Source: Phycisphaerae bacterium
GTDB lineage: Bacteria > Planctomycetota > Phycisphaerae > Phycisphaerales > UBA1924
Length of the DNA: 64,000 nt
Reading direction: 5' to 3'
Assembly (NCBI GenBank): GCA_030432905.1
Contig: JAUILU010000002.1
Span: 262,084-326,083 of the forward strand
Shown: piece after piece, positions 1-8,631 of the stretch
How the letters are laid out: every line of letters begins with the position of its first letter
Numbering within the stretch: the stretch's first letter is position 1
Notes under the pieces: model-generated
Databases searched by the model: none
Told to the model about the DNA's origin: nothing
The model's input: the letters and a program-made list of their open reading frames with translations, nothing else
Made by a program: the position numbers and the translations under genes

Positions 1-1
1 C

Positions 2-568
2 GGCGCGATTGCCCCGCTGCAGATCCTGAGTCTTGCCGCGTGTTTCTCGATGGCGGGATGGAACACCAACGCGGTCTTCACGGCTCGGGGCTTGTTCCGG
101 CGCCAGCGGATTATCCGTGTCTCGGCGAGTGTTGTGTTCTTGTGCGTGATGGGAGCCGCGGCCTCGACGGGGAGCCTTGTGATCGTCGCGGCTTCGGTGC
201 TCGTGTTTAGGGCGGTCTACATCCCGATTCAGGTCGCGCTCTCGACCGACGGTGGCATGAAGATCGTGTATGAATCGGCGCTCGCGGTGCTCAGGCCCTT
301 CAACGTGGCGGGGGTCTGCGCAATCGTGGCCGGGCTGCTGACCAACCTCGCGGAGCCGGCGATCTTGATCGTTGCGGTGCGCGCCGGGGAGTACTCGGCA
401 CAGGTGGTCGAGTTCTGCAGGCTTGTCATGATCAGCTCGATCACGCTCGGGCTGTACTACATCGCCGCCCGTGTCCTGCTGGCTAAGACGTACCGCGAGT
501 TCGTGGCCCGTATCCGCACCGTCATGCCGGCAAGAATCGCCCGGCGGGTGCCTTCTTGGCTGCTCTAG
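2..568 (+). CDS. Oligosaccharide flippase-like protein, C-terminal part (5' end outside window)
   Basis: The reading frame is open from the first bases of the window, so this is the end of a larger gene. About 188 residues are visible, with several hydrophobic helices (for example around VVFLCVMGAAAS and GVCAIVAGLLTNLAEPA) and a basic cytoplasmic tail. The spacing of helices and the phrase NAVFTARGLFRRQRIIRV resemble the C-terminal half of Wzx/MATE-type flippases that move lipid-linked polysaccharide units across the inner membrane. An ATG at 50 lies inside the frame and is not taken as the start. The family call is by general resemblance only; another polytopic membrane protein is possible. 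Confidence 0.6.
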   Translation, partial: GAIAPLQILSLAACFSMAGWNTNAVFTARGLFRRQRIIRVSASVVFLCVMGAAASTGSLVIVAASVLVFRAVYIPIQVALSTDGGMKIVYESALAVLRPFNVAGVCAIVAGLLTNLAEPAILIVAVRAGEYSAQVVEFCRLVMISSITLGLYYIAARVLLAKTYREFVARIRTVMPARIARRVPSWLL

Positions 569-639
569 GCTGGCTCGGCGGTCGATTGTGCCGATAGGCA
601 GAGGGTGAATCGGCAAGTAAGTAGGAGCATATCCGGACC

Positions 640-2448
640 ATGACCTGGCAGGCCTGGACAACCATCGGGGTGATCGTTGCGATGATCCTCGTGCTCGCGC
701 GCGGGCGGTTCGGGCCTGATGTGATCGTGGTCGGCGCGGTTGCGCTCTTGGTCTTTCTGGGTGTGCTGACGCCGGGCCAGGCGCTCGACGGGATGGCCAA
801 CCAGGGCATGGCGACCATCGCGGTGCTCTACGTCGTCGTCTGCGGCCTGACCGAGACCGGCGCGGTCCGGTGGATCGGGTCCATGCTGCTTGGCAGACCG
901 AAGTCGCAGTCGCGCGCGCTGGCGAGGCTCATCATGCCCGTCACGCTGCTGTCCGGGTTTGTGAACAACACACCCGTCGTGGCGATGATGATCCCTGCGA
1001 TCGGTGATTTCTGTCGGCGTCAGCAGTGGTCGGTCTCGAAGTTCATGATCCCGCTCAGCTACGCCGCGATCCTGGGCGGCACATGCACGCTGATCGGAAC
1101 GAGCACCAACCTCGTTGTGCACGGCGAGTGGCTCGCGACCGCCGACCGCGCGCCGATGGGGATGTTCGACATCGCGTACATCGGTGTGCCGCTGGCGATC
1201 GTGGGCACGGTGTACCTGCTCACGGTTGGCCAGGTGCTCCTGCCAAGCCGGGGCTCGACGCTTAGCGCGAAAGAAGACGCCCGCGCGTACACGGTCGAGA
1301 TGCTTGTTGCTCACGACGGCAACGTAGACGGCAAGACCATCGAGCAGGCTGGGCTGAGGCACCTGCCGGGCTTGTACCTCGCGGAGATCGAACGCCGGGG
1401 CTCGATCTTGGCGGCGGTCGGGCCGAACGAAGAACTGCAAGGCGGCGACCGGCTCGTGTTCGTCGGGCAGGTCGATTCGGTTGTCGACCTGCAGCGCATC
1501 CGGGGCCTTGAGCCGGCAACGGATCAGGTCGTCAAGCTGCACGAGCCGAGACCCAACCGCGTGCTCGTTGAGGCGGTGGTTTCCAACAGTCACCCGCTGC
1601 TGGGCTTGACGGTCAGGCAGGGCCGATTCCGCACGCAGTACAACGCGGTGATCATCGCGGTGAGCCGGAACGGCGAGCAGATCCGCAAGAAGATCGGCGA
1701 TATTGTGATCCATCAGGGCGACACGCTCTTGCTCGAGGCGCCGCGTTCGTTCATCGCGCAGATGCGCGACTCGCGCGACTACTACCTCGTGAGCGAGGTC
1801 GCAAACTCCGCGCCGGTTCGGCACGAGAAAGCGCTCGTCGCGATCGGGATCGTGCTCTTGATGGTCGCGATGGCGACGATCCAGCCGACGCTCCCGGTGC
1901 CGATGGTCGCGGGCGGGTATGTCAAGATCGGGATGCTGCACGCGGCGGTGCTCGCGGCGGGGCTGATGCTCGCGTTCCGCTGCTGTTACGGCTGGCAGGC
2001 GCGCAAGAGTGTTGACTGGGTCGTGCTCGTCACGATCGCGGGTTCGCTCGGGCTCGGCAAAGCGATGGAAGTCTCTGGAGCAGCAAGCCAGATCGCGCAG
2101 GGGATCACGGGCTTCGCGGGTTCAAGCCCTTGGCTGACGCTCGCGGCTGTGTACCTGATGACGATGATCCTGACGGAGCTCGTGACAAACAACGCGGCTG
2201 CGGTCCTGATGTTCTTCGTCGCCGAGTCCGCCGCGACGAAGCTGGGGGTGGACTTCAAGCCCTTCGCGATCACGGTGATGATGGCCGCCAGCGCGAGCTT
2301 CTCAACGCCGCTGGGGTATCAGACGAACCTGATGGTGCTCTCGCCCGGCGGATACAAGTACACGGACTACCTGCGTGTCGGTTTGCCGCTGAACGTGCTG
2401 GCGATGCTGATCACGGTGGGGCTGGCGCCGTACTTCTTCGAGTTCTGA
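640..2448 (+). CDS. SLC13-type permease with two TrkA-C domains
   Basis: The protein has 602 residues: N-terminal helices, a soluble centre and more helices at the end. The first half carries SGFVNNTPVVAMMIP and the second LTELVTNNAAAVLMF, the paired T/N-N-N-x-A/P signature of SLC13/DASS anion symporters. Between them, about residues 205-385, are two RCK_C (TrkA-C) ligand-binding domains with the phrases GGDRLVFVGQ and QGDTLLLEAP. Family members import dicarboxylates, sulfate or other anions with sodium. Three sulfate-activation genes occur elsewhere in the window, so sulfate is a tempting substrate, but this is inference. An AGGAG lies about 12 bases before the ATG. TerC follows 23 bases downstream on the same strand. 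Confidence 0.88.
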   Translation: MTWQAWTTIGVIVAMILVLARGRFGPDVIVVGAVALLVFLGVLTPGQALDGMANQGMATIAVLYVVVCGLTETGAVRWIGSMLLGRPKSQSRALARLIMPVTLLSGFVNNTPVVAMMIPAIGDFCRRQQWSVSKFMIPLSYAAILGGTCTLIGTSTNLVVHGEWLATADRAPMGMFDIAYIGVPLAIVGTVYLLTVGQVLLPSRGSTLSAKEDARAYTVEMLVAHDGNVDGKTIEQAGLRHLPGLYLAEIERRGSILAAVGPNEELQGGDRLVFVGQVDSVVDLQRIRGLEPATDQVVKLHEPRPNRVLVEAVVSNSHPLLGLTVRQGRFRTQYNAVIIAVSRNGEQIRKKIGDIVIHQGDTLLLEAPRSFIAQMRDSRDYYLVSEVANSAPVRHEKALVAIGIVLLMVAMATIQPTLPVPMVAGGYVKIGMLHAAVLAAGLMLAFRCCYGWQARKSVDWVVLVTIAGSLGLGKAMEVSGAASQIAQGITGFAGSSPWLTLAAVYLMTMILTELVTNNAAAVLMFFVAESAATKLGVDFKPFAITVMMAASASFSTPLGYQTNLMVLSPGGYKYTDYLRVGLPLNVLAMLITVGLAPYFFEF

Positions 2449-2471
2449 ATTAGCTGCTAAGCTAGTGGGCT

Positions 2472-3260
2472 ATGGAATGGCTCTCGATGCAAGCGGTCGT
2501 CGCGTTGTTCATGCTCACGATTCTCGAGATCGTGCTTGGCATCGACAACATCGTGTTCATTAGCATCCTGACCGACAAGCTGCCCAAGGCCAGCCGGGCC
2601 AAGGCGACGTTCATCGGTTTGGGCGCGGCGCTTCTGATGCGCATCATCCTGCTGATCTGCATCAAGTGGGTCATGGGGCTGACCGCGACGATCTTCGACG
2701 CCTTCGGGCGCGGCATCTCGTGGAAGGACCTCATATTGCTCATAGGCGGCGGGTTCCTGATCGCAAAGGCGACGCACGAGATCCATGTCACGGTCGAGGG
2801 GCACCACAAGGTCGGGCAGGGCAAGTCCGCGACGTTTGCCAGTGTGATCTTCCAGATCGTGCTGCTCGACCTGATCTTCTCGCTCGACTCGGTCATCACC
2901 GCGGTCGGCATGGCGGATCAGCTGTGGGTGATGATCACCGCGGTGATGATCGCGATGGGCGTGATGATGACCTTCGCGCAGCCGATCAGCAGCTTCGTGC
3001 AGCGCCACCCGGCGATGAAGCTCCTCGCGCTGGCGTTCCTGGTCCTCATCGGTGTCGCGCTCGTGATCGAGGGCTTCCAGCCCGATCCGTTTGTTGACGA
3101 GCACGGCGTGACGCACGAAGGGCACCACGGGTTCAAGGGCTATATCTACGCGGCGATGGGCTTCGCGCTGATCGTCGAGCTGCTGCAGCTTCGGATGTCG
3201 AGCAACAAAGCCAAGCGTCAGAAAGCCAACGGCCGGCTGCCGGGCGGCGACGAGCACTAG
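2472..3260 (+). CDS. TerC family integral membrane protein
   Basis: The 262-residue polytopic membrane protein starts with the TerC signature EIVLGIDNIVFISIL. The related sequence LLDLIFSLDSVITAVGM in the second half provides the paired acidic residues inside membrane helices that are characteristic of the family. TerC proteins are linked to tellurium resistance and, in better studied bacteria, to export or loading of metal ions such as manganese in exoenzyme metalation. Length is close to family size. It follows the SLC13-type gene closely and may be co-transcribed, though no clear Shine-Dalgarno sequence precedes the ATG. It converges on the Kelch gene, with only 16 bases between the stop codons. 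Confidence 0.9.
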   Translation: MEWLSMQAVVALFMLTILEIVLGIDNIVFISILTDKLPKASRAKATFIGLGAALLMRIILLICIKWVMGLTATIFDAFGRGISWKDLILLIGGGFLIAKATHEIHVTVEGHHKVGQGKSATFASVIFQIVLLDLIFSLDSVITAVGMADQLWVMITAVMIAMGVMMTFAQPISSFVQRHPAMKLLALAFLVLIGVALVIEGFQPDPFVDEHGVTHEGHHGFKGYIYAAMGFALIVELLQLRMSSNKAKRQKANGRLPGGDEH

Positions 3261-3276
3261 TTCTGCGTAAGGATCG

Positions 3277-4509
3277 TTAGATGCAGCCGCGGCGTGCGCC
3301 GCCGAGGAACGCGCTGTAGTCGGTGCGATCGACAAAGCCGTCGCCGTTCTGGTCGGCGGACGGGTCCTGCGCTTTGTACGCGTCGAGCCAGAGCTCGAAA
3401 TCGGTCGCATCGGTAACGCCGTCGTTGTTCATGTCCGCCCTGCATGGTGCGATGGTGAGCAGCCAGCACTCGCTCGTTGCCTCGCGTGGGCCGGTCATGC
3501 CGCCGATGAGCGCAAAGCCGTCGCCGAGGCGCACGAGGTTCCGGTGGTCCATCGTCGGTGTGCGCGGCGGGCCGACGCGGAGAGTCGCCCAGCGGTCCTG
3601 CGGCGCGTTGTAGGCGAGGATCTGATCGTGCGGCGTCGCGGGCTGGCCGTTGTATCCGACGCCGTTGAGGTTGTACGGGTTGTCGGTGCCCCCGACGATG
3701 AGGATCGAGCCGCGTTCGGTTGCGCCGAGCGATCCCGCGGCGCGGTAGGTCGGCTTGCCGGGGTGGTCGGGCTTGAGAGTCCAGGTGATTTTGGTCGGGT
3801 CGTTCGGATCGATGTCGCCGGTGTAGGTGTCGCTGCTGATGGTGAAGCTGCCGTTGCTGACGGAGCCACCGGTGTAGAGGAGCGTGTCGCCCGCGATGCC
3901 CCCGGCGTGGCCGAACAGGCCGTCGAATGGTCCGGGGATGGGCGTGCACTGCGCCCAGGTGTTGTTGGTGGTGTCGTAGAGCTGGACGTTGGTGACGTTG
4001 TCGTTGGCCGGGCCGTGCCAGCCGGAGATGAGGTAGATGTAGCGGTCTTGGTACACCGCGGGGACGGTGTCATCGACCTCTGTCGGGACGTCGGCGAGCT
4101 GTGTGTAGGTGTCGGTGTCAGGGTTGTAGCGGAAGAAACGCTTCTCGGTGATCTCGTTGCGCCCGGGCGAGTAGCCTCCGATGAGGTAGACCTGGCCGTT
4201 GACGGTGACGGCGCTGGCTGCGACCTTGGCCCGGCCTCGCGAGTCTTCGGGCGCGTCGGCGATCTGTTCCCACTGGCCGTCGGGCCAGGTGAGCTTGTAG
4301 CTGTTGAGCGTCGCGTCGGCGAGCGTTGAGGACGGGGGCCTCATGCCCATGAATGAGTAGACGGTCCATGTCCCGTCGCCGTGATCGACACTGGTGACCG
4401 CGTTGTTGCTGATCACGGAGGGCAATTCTGGCAGCGGCGACCATCTACCGTCTTGTGCGGCTGCGGTGAGCGTGGTGTAAACGGCAATCGTGATCGCGGC
4501 GTATCTCAT
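3277..4509 (-). CDS. Secreted Kelch-repeat protein with variant GC-type dockerin tail
   Basis: 410 residues beginning with a signal peptide (MRYAAITIAVYTTLTAAAQ). The body is a Kelch-type beta-propeller with repeated VYLIGGY, YIYLISGW, LLYTGGS, ILIVGGT and FALIGGM strands, each followed by a Tyr/Trp-containing strand. Residues 356-410 form a two-unit dockerin-like tail (CRADMNNDG, then DQNGDGFVDRTD) ending in GCI. It keeps the outer two cysteines of the tail but lacks the inner pair, and its second loop departs from the CTPTDF consensus. Kelch propellers usually bind protein or carbohydrate, and no catalytic residues are evident. A 25-base inverted repeat lies just upstream of the ATG. Confidence 0.85.
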   Translation of the reverse strand: MRYAAITIAVYTTLTAAAQDGRWSPLPELPSVISNNAVTSVDHGDGTWTVYSFMGMRPPSSTLADATLNSYKLTWPDGQWEQIADAPEDSRGRAKVAASAVTVNGQVYLIGGYSPGRNEITEKRFFRYNPDTDTYTQLADVPTEVDDTVPAVYQDRYIYLISGWHGPANDNVTNVQLYDTTNNTWAQCTPIPGPFDGLFGHAGGIAGDTLLYTGGSVSNGSFTISSDTYTGDIDPNDPTKITWTLKPDHPGKPTYRAAGSLGATERGSILIVGGTDNPYNLNGVGYNGQPATPHDQILAYNAPQDRWATLRVGPPRTPTMDHRNLVRLGDGFALIGGMTGPREATSECWLLTIAPCRADMNNDGVTDATDFELWLDAYKAQDPSADQNGDGFVDRTDYSAFLGGARRGCI

Positions 4510-4527
4510 GCGGTCATATTACAACGC

Positions 4528-4552
4528 CACGCCCGTCATGGGAACGGGCGTG
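4528..4552. repeat. Perfect 9-bp inverted repeat upstream of the Kelch gene
   Basis: CACGCCCGT and ACGGGCGTG form perfect arms around a 7-base spacer, centred about 31 bases before the start of the minus-strand Kelch gene. TAATAT lies between the repeat and the start codon on that strand and could be a -10 element, which would place the repeat in operator position. No run of T follows on either strand, so a factor-independent terminator for the upstream nucleotidase gene is less likely, though not excluded. Confidence 0.5.
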
Positions 4553-4739
4553 ACGCGAGTATGAGCCGCGGATCGCTTGGTGTTGTCCGGTTGAGCAGGA
4601 CGGTGTTGTGTTTTGCAATCAGTGCGGCGGGTGAGGCTTTGGTGTTTCCTTCGTTCGGACGCAACCATACCTGCCCGCATCGCGCGGAGTGTCAAGCGGA
4701 TATCAAGCTCGTGTGAAACGACGGTGAGTGATCGTTGTG

Positions 4740-5756
4740 TTAAGCGGGCTGGATGCCGAGCGCTTCGATCGCGCCGATGACTTGGCCGTGCACGCGGGGT
4801 GGTGCGCAGACGATGCCTTTGTTCTTCTCGAGGCCCCGGCCGTGCGAGAAGTCGAGCGCACGACCGAAGATGTCTGTGACGAAGCAGCCCGCTTCTGTTG
4901 CGACGAGGGCGCCGGCGGCGTGGTCCCAGATGCGTTCGACGTAACCCGGGCGCGTCGGCATACGCAGGTACGCGTCGGCCTGACCGCGCGCGGTGACGGC
5001 GTACTTGCACTGGCTGTCGAGCCTCGCCGGCTCGCCCGTGTCGTGGCCCGAGTTTGCTTTGATGTGCTCGAGGATGCGGTCGGTGTCGCTCACGTTGCTG
5101 TGCGCCTTCTCGACCGAGGCGCAGACGCGGATCGGGTCGCCTGCTTCGATGTCGTTCCGTCGAACGCGCGTGGGTTGGCCGCCGCGGACGATCTCGTAGA
5201 CACCGTCGCCCTTGATGGCTTCGTAGATGCAGCCGTGCGGGTCGGCTTCGTCGAGCGGAGCACCGAAGTTCGCGGGGAGGTTCGGGCATCCCATCGCGCC
5301 GACAACCGGCTCGCCGTTCTCGACATACGCGAGCGCGATGGCGTACTGCTGGCCGCGGAGGAAGCCTTTGGTGCCGTCGATCGGGTCGAGTGTCCAGAAG
5401 CCCGCGTGGTGCGTGTCGCCCGCGCCGACGTCGATGAGTTTGAGCACATCGTCGGCGCTCAGCCCGCCGAACGCGTCGTTGACCGCTGCAAGGACGGCTT
5501 CGAGATGAGCCGCGTGGTCCGGGTCGCGGAGGAACTTGGAGTCTTCTTCGCCGACGAGCACAACTTCGCCGAGCGCGTCGGTCAGGACCTTCGCCACGAC
5601 GGCCTGGCTCGCGAAGTCGGCGACGGTCACCGGGCTCTTGTCGTCCTTGGTGATCTCGCGGACGGAGTCGAGCGCGAGCTGCACCTCTCGGCAGACACCC
5701 GATGAGAGTGTGACGGCGTCGCGGGCGGCTTCGAGCATCTTGGCGTAGTCGGGCAT
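4740..5756 (-). CDS. cysQ: 3'(2'),5'-bisphosphate nucleotidase (CysQ/HAL2-type, inositol monophosphatase superfamily)
   Basis: 338 residues from ATG MPDYAKML; an AAGGAG lies 11 bases before this codon, so the longer open frame upstream is not used. The metal-binding motifs of the lithium-sensitive phosphatase superfamily are present: GEEDSKF (motif with Glu/Asp), DPIDGTKGF (metal ligands) and, near the end, WDHAAGALVATEAG. The TKGF form and the roughly 340-residue length point to the HAL2/CysQ branch, which removes the 3'-phosphate from PAP or PAPS during sulfate assimilation. APS kinase and ATP sulfurylase are coded elsewhere in the window. An inositol-1-phosphatase activity cannot be excluded by reading alone. 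Confidence 0.86.
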   Translation of the reverse strand: MPDYAKMLEAARDAVTLSSGVCREVQLALDSVREITKDDKSPVTVADFASQAVVAKVLTDALGEVVLVGEEDSKFLRDPDHAAHLEAVLAAVNDAFGGLSADDVLKLIDVGAGDTHHAGFWTLDPIDGTKGFLRGQQYAIALAYVENGEPVVGAMGCPNLPANFGAPLDEADPHGCIYEAIKGDGVYEIVRGGQPTRVRRNDIEAGDPIRVCASVEKAHSNVSDTDRILEHIKANSGHDTGEPARLDSQCKYAVTARGQADAYLRMPTRPGYVERIWDHAAGALVATEAGCFVTDIFGRALDFSHGRGLEKNKGIVCAPPRVHGQVIGAIEALGIQPA

Positions 5757-5818
5757 GGCTGTAGGCTCCTTCTTCTTTGAGGGTAGGTCGGCTCGTTGGA
5801 GCCGGGAATAAAGCAAAG

Positions 5819-5846
5819 CGGGCCGAGAGGTTTCCCCCTCGGCCCG
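5819..5846 (-). terminator. Hairpin terminator after the serine protease gene
   Basis: CGGGCCGAG and CTCGGCCCG form a perfect 9-bp stem around a 10-base loop. Read on the minus strand it is followed by CTTTGCTTTATT. It lies 67 bases beyond the stop codon of the protease gene and before the nucleotidase start. Confidence 0.75.
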
Positions 5847-5912
5847 TTGGTTTGTATCAGACCCGGCGGCTTTGTCTAGGACATGCCGCGGGGCTTTGAG
5901 CGATGATCCGGA

Positions 5913-8267
5913 TCAGAGACCCGGGCAGCCGGCGTTGTAGTTACCGATCCATGCGGAGAAGTCGGTCGGCGTGCAGGCGCCGTCGCCGTTCTGGTCGCAC
6001 TCGAACGCGCCGGAGTTGTACGCGCCAACCCAGGCCGAGAAGTCGGTCGGGGAGATCTGGCCGTCGTTGTTGACGTCAGCGAGGCAGTCGATGATCTTGA
6101 AGATGTCGTCATCAACATCCCAGTTGTTGCTGGTCACGGTCTCGTTGGTGACCTGCGGGACGAAGAGGCCTGCGTAGTAGTTGCCAGCAGCGAGTGAAGG
6201 CGGAACGGTGAACGACCAGCTGTAGTCAGCAGAAGCACCGGCTGCGAGAGCGCCAACGGTCGAGTTGGCATTGGTGAGTGTGTCACTTGCGCTGATCACG
6301 TTGTTGGTCGAGACACGGATCTGAACCGGGATGTTTGCCACTGCAGCGCCGGTGCCGACGTTGGAGACGGTGAAGTCCGAGACCTGAACGGTCTGGCCGT
6401 GGTAGAACGTGTCGTTCTCAGAGTTGAAGTTTGTGACCTCGATGTCGGGCCTGCCGTTGACCTGGATCGGCGAAGCCGCAAGCCTGTAGTTGGATGTGGT
6501 GCTGGTGTCGGTGTCATCCGTTGCGCTGATGATGATGCCGATGTAGCGGGGGCCTTCGCCGAGGCTTGCCGGGAGGTTTGCCAGTTCGACCGGCGTGGTG
6601 AACGAGCCGTTGCCCGAGAGGCCCGAGTAGACGAAGCTCGCGATCTCAGGATCACCGGTGGAGAGGATGTTGTTGGTCGAAGCGCGGACGCTCATGGTGA
6701 TGCTGTTGGAGGGGTCGCCGCCGAGGTTCTGGAATGAAGCCTGAACCTGGACGTTCTGGCCGTGGAAGAACGAGCCGGGGGTGTTCTGGAATCCGGTGAT
6801 GGCCGGGTCCGCGACACCGTTGACGGTGATCTCCCAGGCGTCTTGGCCCGAGGAGTCGTTGTTGGCGCTGCTCGCGTCGGAGTGATCGAGCAGGAGGCCG
6901 ATCCAGCGTGTGCCCGAGGGCGTGCTCTTGGGGATGGTCAGGGTGCGGGTCGGTGCGAAGACCGAGCCGGTGGTGCCGTAGTTGTGGCTGAACGAGCCCG
7001 AAGCGAGTGACGTGTCGCCCGTGCTGATGATGTCGTTGGTGGAGAGGCGGTAGGTGTAGCTGGCCGAGCCGTTGTAGGAGGCCTGCGACCAGTTGCCGAC
7101 GATGGCGTTGACCGGGATGGTGTTGCCCGCGGTCACGGATGTCGCGCTGTTGGTCGCGCGGGTCCAGATGGCCCAGAGGTCGTGGGTTGTCGGCTTGGCG
7201 TCGTCGATGAAGGTGTCGCGGACGTACTCGAACGCGCCCTGCCAGAAGTTGGCGTGGCGTGTGTAGGTCTGGCGGTCGGATGTTGATGCAACGCCGTAGG
7301 CGAAGCGCGACGAGCCGTCAATGCGGTATTGGCTCGAGCCGGACATGCCGCCGTAGCCGGCGCTGTCGTACTGGGCGCGGTTGGAGGAGGGGCACGAGTC
7401 AAAAGTGCCGAAGCGGTAGTACATGAAGTTGCCGGTCCAGCCGTACGCGGCCTCAGACGGGTAGCTGGCGTTGTGCCACGTGTAGTTGCTGGTGTAGTCG
7501 TTGCAGCTCGAGGTGTAGCCGTAGCCGAAGTTGCCGGTGATGAAGCCAACCGGGCGATCGAGGCGGACGTAGCACTGGTCAACGTTGAAGTCGCCGTTCT
7601 GCGTCCAGCCGGTCCATGAGACGTAGTTCGTAACCTTGCCGAACCCGACGGGCCAGTCGGTTTCGTCGGAGAACGGCAGGGTGTTGCCGTTGCCGTTGTC
7701 GTTGTCGTAGCCGGGGAAGACCCAGACTTCGTCGGCCCAGGCGCCGCCGTTGCCCTGGTTGATGCAGTGACCGGCTGTGAGGACGGTTCTGCGGTCGATG
7801 AGCGTGCCCGAGCAGACTGAGTAGCCGGTGCCGAAGCGCATGAGCAGCTTGCAGTTAATGACCCACGGTGCGCTTGTTGTGTCACTGATGAGCGTCAGGG
7901 CGCCCATGTTCTCGCCGAAGCCGCCGTTGTCATCGAAGCTGTCGTCGATCAGGCCGGGCATGCTGTCAACGACATTGTGGGAGATGAACTCTGAGATATC
8001 GACGGGGTTGCCGATGGTCTCGACGCCTGTGCGGACGTCGTACATGACGGGGCGCTGCGCGGCGTAGTCGGTTTCGATGACTGGCATGCCGGCGTCGTTT
8101 GGCATCGGCATGGCGACGGCGCCGTTGGCTTCCGGCGGCGGTGCGCGGAAGAATTCATCGCGGGGCTCCTCGTCGTTCGGGCCGGCCACGAATGGCTGGG
8201 CCGATGCGCCGGCTGCCAGCCCGACGCACGCGATCAATCCGAGGGTTCTCTTCTTGTCGAGTTTCAT
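5913..8267 (-). CDS. Secreted trypsin-like serine protease with CARDB-like domains and GC-type dockerin tail
   Basis: 784 residues from ATG MKLDKKRTLG, preceded by GGAG; an in-frame TTG one codon upstream is less likely. A signal peptide ends near ASAQ. An S1-type protease domain follows: TAGHC with His167, a probable catalytic Asp230 in DQCYVRLDRP, and Ser309 in GGMSGS. Residues about 370-720 hold three tandem beta-sandwich repeats, each with a phrase like FYHGQTVQVSDFTVSNVG and closing with an IGL/IGI/AGL strand, resembling CARDB adhesion domains. The two-unit dockerin tail is at 727-784 and ends in GCPGL. The role is probably extracellular protein degradation at or near the cell surface. 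Confidence 0.88.
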   Translation of the reverse strand: MKLDKKRTLGLIACVGLAAGASAQPFVAGPNDEEPRDEFFRAPPPEANGAVAMPMPNDAGMPVIETDYAAQRPVMYDVRTGVETIGNPVDISEFISHNVVDSMPGLIDDSFDDNGGFGENMGALTLISDTTSAPWVINCKLLMRFGTGYSVCSGTLIDRRTVLTAGHCINQGNGGAWADEVWVFPGYDNDNGNGNTLPFSDETDWPVGFGKVTNYVSWTGWTQNGDFNVDQCYVRLDRPVGFITGNFGYGYTSSCNDYTSNYTWHNASYPSEAAYGWTGNFMYYRFGTFDSCPSSNRAQYDSAGYGGMSGSSQYRIDGSSRFAYGVASTSDRQTYTRHANFWQGAFEYVRDTFIDDAKPTTHDLWAIWTRATNSATSVTAGNTIPVNAIVGNWSQASYNGSASYTYRLSTNDIISTGDTSLASGSFSHNYGTTGSVFAPTRTLTIPKSTPSGTRWIGLLLDHSDASSANNDSSGQDAWEITVNGVADPAITGFQNTPGSFFHGQNVQVQASFQNLGGDPSNSITMSVRASTNNILSTGDPEIASFVYSGLSGNGSFTTPVELANLPASLGEGPRYIGIIISATDDTDTSTTSNYRLAASPIQVNGRPDIEVTNFNSENDTFYHGQTVQVSDFTVSNVGTGAAVANIPVQIRVSTNNVISASDTLTNANSTVGALAAGASADYSWSFTVPPSLAAGNYYAGLFVPQVTNETVTSNNWDVDDDIFKIIDCLADVNNDGQISPTDFSAWVGAYNSGAFECDQNGDGACTPTDFSAWIGNYNAGCPGL

Positions 8268-8564
8268 CAATCTAACTCCAATATTGGCGCGCAGTGATCG
8301 CGCCTGATCTCAACTCGCCCGGGTGAAAGACTCACCACAGGCCGCCACGTGCAAAGAAAATGCACGTCCAAAACACAGTTTCGTGTCGGGCACACAAAGG
8401 CCCACTGGACGGAAATGAGACCCCCAACACGAGACCGCCCGAGTGTAAAGATCGGGGAATACCCGCAGCAACCTAATGGACATGAACTACGGGTAAGTAT
8501 GTATACAAAGATGCAACGACTCCGCCAAAACAGGTGGGTATTCGCGCCGTTGCGTGTTCTGACA
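8268..8564. other. Intergenic region upstream of the serine protease gene
   Basis: No coding sequence is supported here. On the minus strand it must hold the promoter of the protease. The only clear structure is an inverted repeat at 8347-8367, ACGTGCA and TGCACGT with a 7-base A-rich spacer, 80 bases before the start codon. A short ORF on the plus strand (from 8349) has no Shine-Dalgarno sequence or recognisable protein features. Confidence 0.5.
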
Positions 8565-8607
8565 ATAAAAAATGCGTGCAGCTACGCTTCAAGTGTAACT
8601 GCACGCA
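8565..8607 (-). terminator. Hairpin terminator after the M14 carboxypeptidase gene
   Basis: TGCGTGCAG (8573-8581) and CTGCACGCA (8599-8607) form a perfect 9-bp stem. On the minus strand it is followed directly by TTTTTTATTG. It stands 25 bases after the stop codon of the carboxypeptidase gene. Confidence 0.88.
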
Positions 8608-8631
8608 CTGTAAATCTTTACTGTTGCTGGA

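Noticed and set aside
565-1941. 458-codon minus-strand open frame opposite the SLC13-type gene
   Set aside because: Arg/His/Asp-rich shadow of a typical membrane protein; no support.
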